Source: Armatimonadota bacterium (lineage in GTDB: Bacteria > Armatimonadota > Fimbriimonadia > Fimbriimonadales > ATM1). Taken from it: a stretch of DNA of 7,940 nucleotides. The stretch spans positions 1 through 7,940 of the forward strand of contig RFHN01000064.1 of NCBI GenBank assembly GCA_003695835.1, in the 5' to 3' direction. A program made the translations under genes and the position numbers. Below are positions 1 through 4,838 of this stretch, one piece after another. The notes beneath the pieces are model-generated. The model was not told the origin of the DNA. It saw only the letters and a list, made by a program, of their open reading frames with translations, and did not search any database. Each line of letters opens with the position of its first letter. Within the stretch, counting starts at the first letter, position 1.

Positions 1-99
1 TCCTTTACCCATGGGCCGGGCGCCACGGTGCGCTCGGCCCCTCCCGTCCAAAGCAGACACATGAAGTCGCGTATCGGAAAAACAGGAGGAGGTCAATGA
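1..99 (+). CDS. Possible 3' end of an upstream gene (partial)
   Basis: Frame 1 is open from the window edge to a TGA at 97-99. It encodes about 32 residues ending in KSRIGKTGGGQ. The TGA overlaps the secretin ATG (96-98) as ATGA, the usual signature of translationally coupled operon genes. Type IV pilus secretins commonly follow pilM/N/O/P genes, so a PilO/PilP-like protein would be expected here, but the tail is too short to recognise. The third-position G+C bias is good in the first half and poor in the second. Alternatives are frame 2, which ends at TGA 62-64, or no gene at all. The secretin frame is itself open to the left edge, but the ATG at 96 is clearly its start. Low confidence. Confidence 0.3.
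   Translation, partial: SFTHGPGATVRSAPPVQSRHMKSRIGKTGGGQ
13..40. repeat. Strong inverted repeat / hairpin upstream of the secretin
   Basis: GGGCCGGGCGC (13-23) pairs with GCGCTCGGCCC (30-40) over 11 bp with one G-U, closing a 6-nt loop. It is G+C-rich and should be very stable as RNA. Neither strand has a T-tract after the stem, so it is not a canonical Rho-independent terminator. It sits about 45 bases before the secretin ribosome binding site. It could be a processing or attenuation structure in an operon transcript, or simply lie inside the end of an upstream gene. Confidence 0.5.
84..92 (+). promoter_or_regulatory. Shine-Dalgarno of the secretin gene
   Basis: AGGAGGAGG ends 3 nt before the ATG at 96, so its first AGGAGG lies at the usual 6-nt spacing. 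It fixes the start even though the secretin frame is open further upstream to the window edge. Confidence 0.85.
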
Positions 100-1439
100 T
101 AGTCAAGAGATTCATAATAATTTCGCTGTTGCTGTTGATCGGCGTAGGAGTCGCGCCGGCGTCCCCCCAGCCCAAGGGGCTTACGATTCCCGGAGCCCCA
201 CCGCTGTGGTGGTTTGCCCCCAAGTCGTTCCGCCTGCCCGACCTCGCGCCATCGGACTTCGTCGGCGAGCCGATCGAGCCAGCCGAACCTCACGCTGCTG
301 ACGAAGCTTCGCCGCCGCCCGAGCGCGAAACTGTTCAGGAACCGCAGCAGCAGCCGCTGATCAGCAATGTTTTCATTGACACGGACATCCGCCAAGCGCT
401 GGCCGACATCGCTGCAGCCGCCAACGTGGTCATCGTCGCGGATGATACGGTCAGTGGAGTTGTCACTGCCGATCTGAAAGAGACGCCCCTCGAGCGCGCT
501 CTCGACATCGTACTGGCAGCGGGCAACTACACGTGGGTAAAGGAGCCGAACTACTATCTTGTCGGCCGTGCAATTCCCACGAACCCCAACTTCCTACGCC
601 TCGCGGAAACGCGTCTCTACAAGCCCAGCTACTTGTCGCCGGAGCAGATCATCGCGCTGCTCCCAGAACAGATGACTGAGTTCGTCAAGGCCGGCGCGCA
701 GACGATTACGATCACCGCGCCTCGCAACATGATGGAGCGGATCTTGACGGACCTCAAGACAGTGGACGCACCGCCACGGCGAATCGTGTTGGAAGCGCTC
801 GTAACCGAGGTTGCCACGGAGACCCTCAACCAGTTCAACTTCTCGTGGGTGTGGAAGAACTTCGGCCTATCGTCCAACGGAGACGGCATGGAGCTTCAGT
901 ACTCGAGCGCGTCGGCCGAGGACGTTGCGACGATGAAGCTTCTCGTGACCAAGGGGCTCGCGACCGTCCGAGCAAATCCGCGCGTCATGACGGTCGAGGG
1001 TAAGGAAGCGCTGATCGAAGTGGCCCAAGAAAACTGGTTCCAGGTCGTAACGGGCCCGGCGAACTTCCCGTACGTAACGCTCCAGGTCATCAAATCTGGT
1101 ATCTCGCTGAAGGTAACGCCGATGGTTTCTTCCGACGGCATGGTTACGATCCAACTGGCGCCAGAGGTGAGCGACGCAACGGGTACGGGTCAGGCCGGTC
1201 TGCCGATCAACACCGTTCGCAGAGCCAACACCACTGTAGTTGTAAAGGACGGGGAGACGATTATCATCGGCGGAATGAGTTTCGAGTCGAGTCGCAAGCG
1301 TACGCAGAAGATTCCGATCCTCGGAGACATACCTCTCATCGGGCAGCTGTTCACGTCCCAGCGCATGGAGAAGCGGAACAGCGAAGTAGTGATCATGATT
1401 ACTCCGCGGATCGTGCAAGACGGCGACTCAGGGAACTGA
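96..1439 (+). CDS. Secretin (PilQ/GspD-type outer-membrane channel), short form
   Basis: This is an outer-membrane secretin subunit; the family forms the large ring pore of type IV pilus, type II secretion or competence machines. Residues 1-22 are a signal peptide (MIVKR, then a hydrophobic run). Residues about 55-88 are a Pro/Glu/Gln-rich linker. Residues about 88-158 resemble the N0/STN domain, and about 168-225 an N1-like domain. The secretin core spans about 228-440. Residues 386-419 fit the classical family signature as I remember it: GETIIIGG, 12 residues, then IPILGDIPLIGQLF. At 447 residues it is much shorter than typical PilQ/GspD (about 650-750); no AMIN domain is visible and only one N1-like repeat. 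The start is set by a strong Shine-Dalgarno and the signal peptide. It converges on the antiporter gene. PilQ versus GspD cannot be settled, so no symbol is given. Confidence 0.93.
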   Translation: MIVKRFIIISLLLLIGVGVAPASPQPKGLTIPGAPPLWWFAPKSFRLPDLAPSDFVGEPIEPAEPHAADEASPPPERETVQEPQQQPLISNVFIDTDIRQALADIAAAANVVIVADDTVSGVVTADLKETPLERALDIVLAAGNYTWVKEPNYYLVGRAIPTNPNFLRLAETRLYKPSYLSPEQIIALLPEQMTEFVKAGAQTITITAPRNMMERILTDLKTVDAPPRRIVLEALVTEVATETLNQFNFSWVWKNFGLSSNGDGMELQYSSASAEDVATMKLLVTKGLATVRANPRVMTVEGKEALIEVAQENWFQVVTGPANFPYVTLQVIKSGISLKVTPMVSSDGMVTIQLAPEVSDATGTGQAGLPINTVRRANTTVVVKDGETIIIGGMSFESSRKRTQKIPILGDIPLIGQLFTSQRMEKRNSEVVIMITPRIVQDGDSGN

Positions 1440-1445
1440 GATGAG

Positions 1446-3272
1446 TTAGTTCGAAGGGGCGTTTTCAGGTTTTTGCCCGTCCGTTGCGCCGCCCGGAACC
1501 AGGGAGAGCACGCGATCGCCCGGCTCGACGACAGGTCGGGCGTCGGCGGTGAATACTTCCAGCGTGCCGACCGCCTTGAGCACGAATAGAGGCACGACTT
1601 CTCCCTCGTAAGAGGCGACAAGCTTCCGGAGGTCGAATTGCTCCGTGATCTTGTTGACCTTGACTCGATAGCCTTGTTCGAAAAGCGCATCCAGCACGGA
1701 GTAGGTGTGCCGATCGGACGGGAAGAAACGGCCTCTGTGATCCAGGGAGACGCCGGCCTTTGCGCCTCGATCGAGCGAGAAGGGAAGTTGGTACACCTCG
1801 TTCCGGCCGAACTCTTCGGTGAAGCGAAGGCAGATGAGCGAGTTGAGCTCGTCGTTGGGCGTCAGGGCGATGAGGCGCGCGTAGGGGCTTATGTTCAACT
1901 CTTCGATCAAGTGCTCGTCGAGAGCGTCGCCGATTTGAACGGTCAGTCCCATCATCCTTGCGGCGCTTGCATTCACTCGGTTGCGATCGATGAGCAGTAC
2001 GGCGATGCCCGCTTTGGCAAGCGCCTGGGCGATCTCCCTGCCCCATTCGTGCGCCCCTACGAAGATTACTCCCTGAGGATTCTCACCCGAGAGGTGCAGG
2101 CGGTTCGCCAAGGGGCGGCTCGCGATGCCGTACACCAAGACGGACACGAACACGAGGAGGAACGTGGCGGAAATCATATGGTTCGCTTCGGCGTAGCCCG
2201 CATCCACCATCGTGATTGCGAAAACGGACGTGACCGCCGCCGCCACGATGCCGCGCGGCGCCATAGCCATGAGAAAGATCCTCTCATTCCACTTGAGGGA
2301 CTTCCCGAAGGTGGAGAGGAGCACCGAAAGCGGCCGCCCCAACGCGAGCAGGCTCAAGACGAACAAGAAGTCCCGCCAGCCCAAAGCCCGCAAATCGTCC
2401 ATGGTCAACCGGGCGGCGAGCAGGATGAAAAGCGTAGAGATGAGCAGGACGGTGATCGCTTCCTTGAATTCGAGGATGTGCTTGATCGGTACCCGCCGTT
2501 GGTTGGCGATGATCATTCCCATGATCGTGACCGCAAGCAGGCCGCTCTCGTGTTGCACGAACGTCGAGCCGGTGAAGGACGCCGCCATCAGCATCAGCGA
2601 GAAGGGGTTGTGCAAGTAGTCCGGCACCCGGTACGTCTTCAACGCGTAGATCAACGCGAAGGCCGCAGCGACGCCAAAAATCAAGCCGCTGCCAATCAGA
2701 TAGGCAAAATCGCGCGCTACCTCGGCAACCCCTTCGTTGAGGTTGGCGGCGCCGACGCCGGTAAACACCAGGACCGCTAAGATCGCGCCCAATGGGTCAA
2801 TTACGATCCCTTCCCACTTGAGCAACGAGGCCGCCGGCCCGCGGATCCGCACGTTCCGGAGAATCGGACCGATCACCGTAGGACCCGTGACGATCAAGAT
2901 CGCGCCCATGAGAAGGCTGACCGCCCAAGAGAGACCTAAGAGATAATGGGCGGCTGCTGCCGTGAACGCCCACGAGATCAGGGATCCGAGCAAAATGAGG
3001 CGAGTGAAGACGCCGCCCAAGTTGCGCAGCTCGGAAAGGCGAAGATTCATCCCGCCTTCATACAAGATGACGCCTACACACAGGGAGACAAACGGCAGAA
3101 GCAAGGCGCCAAACAACTCATCGGGTTTTAAGAATCCGGTGATCGGACCTGCAACGACGCCGATCAAAAGTAAGAAAACGATAGAGGGGATCCGCAGCAT
3201 CCACGCCAGCCACTGCGCGACAACGCCGAGGACCAAAATACCGGAGAGCTGGAGGAGAACGGTCTCGCTCAT
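1446..3272 (-). CDS. CPA1-type cation/proton antiporter with C-terminal TrkA-like (RCK) domain
   Basis: This inner-membrane monovalent cation (Na+ or K+)/H+ exchanger of the NhaP/CPA1 group serves pH and ion homeostasis. Residues 1-390 are roughly a dozen hydrophobic helices. Key sites are TGPTVIGP (129-136), WEGIVIDPLGA (153-163, with Asp159 the likely ion-binding carboxylate) and PRGIVAAAV (339-347, with a conserved intramembrane Arg). A cytosolic Rossmann/TrkA-N-like domain begins near 400 (VIFVGAHEWGREIA), with acidic residue D429 after strand 2, and a TrkA-C-like beta region covers about 545-594. The glycine loop reads GAHEWG, so its second glycine is replaced by His and nucleotide specificity is uncertain. 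The length is normal for antiporters with such a gating domain. The start ATG directly precedes helix 1, and the next Met (residue 25) lies within it. There is no clear Shine-Dalgarno; a possible -10 lies 14 nt upstream. Transported ion not predictable. Confidence 0.95.
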   Translation of the reverse strand: MSETVLLQLSGILVLGVVAQWLAWMLRIPSIVFLLLIGVVAGPITGFLKPDELFGALLLPFVSLCVGVILYEGGMNLRLSELRNLGGVFTRLILLGSLISWAFTAAAAHYLLGLSWAVSLLMGAILIVTGPTVIGPILRNVRIRGPAASLLKWEGIVIDPLGAILAVLVFTGVGAANLNEGVAEVARDFAYLIGSGLIFGVAAAFALIYALKTYRVPDYLHNPFSLMLMAASFTGSTFVQHESGLLAVTIMGMIIANQRRVPIKHILEFKEAITVLLISTLFILLAARLTMDDLRALGWRDFLFVLSLLALGRPLSVLLSTFGKSLKWNERIFLMAMAPRGIVAAAVTSVFAITMVDAGYAEANHMISATFLLVFVSVLVYGIASRPLANRLHLSGENPQGVIFVGAHEWGREIAQALAKAGIAVLLIDRNRVNASAARMMGLTVQIGDALDEHLIEELNISPYARLIALTPNDELNSLICLRFTEEFGRNEVYQLPFSLDRGAKAGVSLDHRGRFFPSDRHTYSVLDALFEQGYRVKVNKITEQFDLRKLVASYEGEVVPLFVLKAVGTLEVFTADARPVVEPGDRVLSLVPGGATDGQKPENAPSN

Positions 3273-3274
3273 AC

Positions 3275-3279
3275 AGGAG
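3275..3279 (+). promoter_or_regulatory. Shine-Dalgarno of queG
   Basis: AGGAG lies 10 nt before the ATG at 3290. The spacing is slightly long but usable. It supports ATG 3290 over the in-frame GTG at 3308, which lacks a comparable site. Confidence 0.55.
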
Positions 3280-3286
3280 TCGCGGC

Positions 3287-3292
3287 ATTATG
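3287..3292 (-). promoter_or_regulatory. Possible -10 element of the antiporter gene
   Basis: Read on the minus strand this is CATAAT (5 of 6 matches to TATAAT), ending 14 nt before the antiporter ATG. It would give a 5' UTR of only about 7-8 nt. It overlaps the start codon of queG on the other strand. The best -35 candidate (about 18 nt upstream) is poor, so this is tentative. Confidence 0.35.
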
Positions 3293-4267
3293 CACGATAG
3301 AGAAGCGGTGGGCCTAACCGCGGAGATCAAGCAACAAGCCCTCGAAGCCGGTTTCGACCTTGTGGGCATTGCTGCGGCGGCGCCAGCCCCCCATTACGCC
3401 GCGTACCTCGAATGGATAGAGAAGGGCTATCACGGCGAAATGGAGTATCTCGTGCGGCACGCCCGCCTGCGCGAGGGTGTCGAGCAGTTGCTGCCGGGCG
3501 CGAGGTCCGTGGTGGCCGTCGGGTTGAACTACAACCAGGCGCCGCCGCCCCGGTTACCGGCCAAGGTGGCGCGGTACGCGTTGGGACGAGACTATCACAA
3601 GGTCGTGCGGAAAGGGCTCGCTAAGGTCGGCAAGTGGCTCGAGGAGAGGCTGCCCGACGCGCGATGGCGGGTGTGCGTGGATTCCGCGCCTGTCCTGGAA
3701 CGGGACTATGCGCAGCTGGCTGGCCTTGGCTGGTTTGGAAAGAACACTTGCTTGATCAACTCGCAGCGTGGGAGCTGGTTCTTCCTTGGTTTACTGATCA
3801 CGACAGCAGAGTTGGTTCCGGATGAGCCAGCGCAGGGCGGTTGCGGCACCTGCCGGCTCTGCCTTGACGCATGCCCGACCGGTGCGTTGGTGCTGAGGGA
3901 GGACGCGCCCATCGCTTGGCTCAACGCTCGGCGGTGTATCAGTTACCTTACAATCGAGAAAAGGACGGCATTCACCGAGGAAGAGAAAGACTTACTTCAC
4001 GGTTGGCTCTTCGGATGTGACGTTTGCCAAGAGGTCTGCCCGTTCAACCACGCGAGGCAGAGGCAACCCTTGCGGGCGCGGACCACCTCCGTCCCCGATT
4101 TCGAGCCACGGGAAGCGACAACCGCCTTCCACTTAGCCGAGCTGGCGCAGATTCCGGAAGAGGAGTTCCGCAAACGGTATGCAGGGACAGCGTGGATGCG
4201 CGCCGGAGCAGCTGGAATCCGCCGCAACGCCCAGGCTCTGTTAGAGACGGCGAGGCGCACAAAGTAG
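3290..4267 (+). CDS. queG: Epoxyqueuosine reductase QueG
   Basis: QueG is a cytosolic cobalamin- and [4Fe-4S]-dependent enzyme that reduces epoxyqueuosine to queuosine in the wobble base of tRNAs with GUN anticodons, the last step of queuosine synthesis. Residues about 8-160 form the DUF1730-type N-terminal region. VDSAPVLERDYAQLAGLGW (130-148) holds Asp131, which corresponds to the conserved catalytic aspartate, and is followed by FGKNTCLI and GSWFFLG. The ferredoxin-like part has Cys185, 188, 191 and 195 (CGTCRLCLDACP), Cys216 (RRCISYLTIE), and Cys243, 246 and 250 (CDVCQEVCPFN), enough for two cubane clusters. At 325 residues it lacks the C-terminal HEAT-like repeats of roughly 380-residue homologues; it ends soon after GIRRNAQALLE, a natural boundary rather than a break. 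It is divergent from the antiporter. Confidence 0.97.
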   Translation: MHDREAVGLTAEIKQQALEAGFDLVGIAAAAPAPHYAAYLEWIEKGYHGEMEYLVRHARLREGVEQLLPGARSVVAVGLNYNQAPPPRLPAKVARYALGRDYHKVVRKGLAKVGKWLEERLPDARWRVCVDSAPVLERDYAQLAGLGWFGKNTCLINSQRGSWFFLGLLITTAELVPDEPAQGGCGTCRLCLDACPTGALVLREDAPIAWLNARRCISYLTIEKRTAFTEEEKDLLHGWLFGCDVCQEVCPFNHARQRQPLRARTTSVPDFEPREATTAFHLAELAQIPEEEFRKRYAGTAWMRAGAAGIRRNAQALLETARRTK

Positions 4268-4294
4268 ACGAAAGAGAACGAGTTGCATTATAAT
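4265..4294 (+). promoter_or_regulatory. Sigma-70-type promoter, probably driving a leaderless transcript
   Basis: A consensus -10 TATAAT (4289-4294) lies 18 bp after a -35-like TAGACG (4265-4270, 4 of 6 matches), whose TAG is the queG stop codon. The expected transcription start, about 7-9 nt after the -10, falls on or next to the GTG at 4303. This A+T-rich patch is conspicuous in a roughly 60% G+C background. Confidence 0.7.
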
Positions 4295-4302
4295 AAGAAA
4301 TT

Positions 4303-4488
4303 GTGGACGAACTTACTTGCCATAGTTGGACGGGAGGCTGCATCGTCCTCTTTCTGGGGTTTGTCTTTGCCATGGGTGGCCCCATCGCTTGGCTGGCCTT
4401 CATCGTTTTGGCCTTAGTGGTTTCGGTGATCTACTGGACCGTGGTCGGGATCATCGCCCTGATCCGCGCGCTGACCGAGAGAAAGTGA
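4303..4488 (+). CDS. Small two-helix membrane protein, unknown function
   Basis: This is a 61-residue protein with a GTG start. Residues about 11-28 (TGGCIVLFLGFVFAMGG) and 29-54 (IAWLAFIVLALVVSVIYW and onward) are hydrophobic and look like two membrane segments. The C-terminus is short and basic/charged (RALTERK). Two cysteines lie near the N-terminus (residues 6 and 13). I recognise no family. The start is nearly forced: an in-frame TAA (4294-4296) sits only 6 nt upstream within the promoter, and the intervening codons are GAA and ATT. There is no Shine-Dalgarno, and the -10 hexamer ends 8 nt before the GTG, so the mRNA is probably leaderless. The strong promoter and good codon use argue for a real gene. 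A role, perhaps in the envelope, cannot be assigned. Confidence 0.72.
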   Translation: MDELTCHSWTGGCIVLFLGFVFAMGGPIAWLAFIVLALVVSVIYWTVVGIIALIRALTERK

Positions 4489-4602
4489 GGTGTCGGCGCG
4501 CTCACCTGGCTTAGGCCGGAAGTCCCACGCTGCAACCAGAATGGGTTCCACCGCGTCATCTGCAGTACGGATGCGCAGAAACGATCCGGAGGAGATGAAA
4601 CA
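4489..4602. other. Intergenic spacer between the two small membrane-protein genes
   Basis: This 114-bp spacer has no convincing promoter or terminator. A weak 5-bp hairpin (AGGTG 4488-4492 with CACCT 4503-4507, 10-nt loop) follows the upstream stop. The only strong element is the Shine-Dalgarno of the next gene at 4588-4594, so the two genes may share a transcript. Confidence 0.5.
4588..4594 (+). promoter_or_regulatory. Shine-Dalgarno fixing the GTG start at 4603
   Basis: GGAGGAG lies 8 nt before the GTG at 4603. A nearer ATG at 4595 is not the start, because it runs into TGA after two more codons (ATG AAA CAG TGA). Confidence 0.8.
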
Positions 4603-4794
4603 GTGAAGGACTTGGGTAAGTTCGTAATCGGAGCGATCTTGGTGCTCATCGCAATCGGCATTGGGCTCGCCCTACTGAAGGCGATGGTTGCGCTCTTGAT
4701 CCCCGTCGCGATCCTCGCCGTAATCGGGTACGTCCTCTACAACCTGTTTGGGGGGAAGTCTCTCGGAGGCGGGGGGAACGGGCGATTGCCGTAG
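4603..4794 (+). CDS. Small two-helix membrane protein with Gly-rich tail, unknown function
   Basis: This is a 63-residue protein with a GTG start and a strong Shine-Dalgarno. Residues about 6-24 (KFVIGAILVLIAIGIGLAL) and 28-50 (MVALLIPVAILAVIGYVLYN) are two membrane helices joined by a very short turn. The tail LFGGKSLGGGGNGRLP is glycine-rich and mildly basic. I recognise no family. Together with the preceding 61-residue protein it makes a pair of tiny two-helix proteins, but I see no clear sequence similarity between them beyond hydrophobicity. It lies upstream of the penicillin acylase gene, which seems to have its own promoter, so a functional link is not shown. Confidence 0.75.
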   Translation: MKDLGKFVIGAILVLIAIGIGLALLKAMVALLIPVAILAVIGYVLYNLFGGKSLGGGGNGRLP

Positions 4795-4824
4795 CGTTGC
4801 CGCTATCCGGGTCGTCATCAGGGG

Positions 4825-4830
4825 TATAAG
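4825..4830 (+). promoter_or_regulatory. -10 element of the acylase gene, probable leaderless start
   Basis: TATAAG (5 of 6 matches to TATAAT) ends exactly 8 nt before the GTG start at 4839, the same geometry as the promoter at 4289-4294. No good -35 is found at 16-19 bp; TTGCCG at 4797-4802 is too far (22 bp). Confidence 0.55.
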
Positions 4831-4838
4831 AACGGGTT

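Noticed and set aside
867..1418. Minus-strand 183-codon open frame within the secretin gene
   Set aside because: It is antisense to the secretin core and has Arg/His-rich composition typical of a shadow frame.
1427..1440. Small hairpin CTCAG-GGAA-CTGAG overlapping the secretin stop, between convergent genes
   Set aside because: The stem is only 5 bp and no T-tract follows on either strand, so it is not enough to call a bidirectional terminator.
1638..2780. Long plus-strand open frame of 380 codons across the antiporter gene
   Set aside because: It is antisense to a clearly recognisable transporter. Its product is low-complexity (rich in Arg, Glu, Gln, His and Asp), as expected of a G+C-rich shadow frame, and it has no homology or start signal.
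4792..4805. Small hairpin TAGCG-TTGC-CGCTA overlapping the stop of the 63-residue protein
   Set aside because: The 5-bp stem has no T-tract and is well within chance in G+C-rich sequence.
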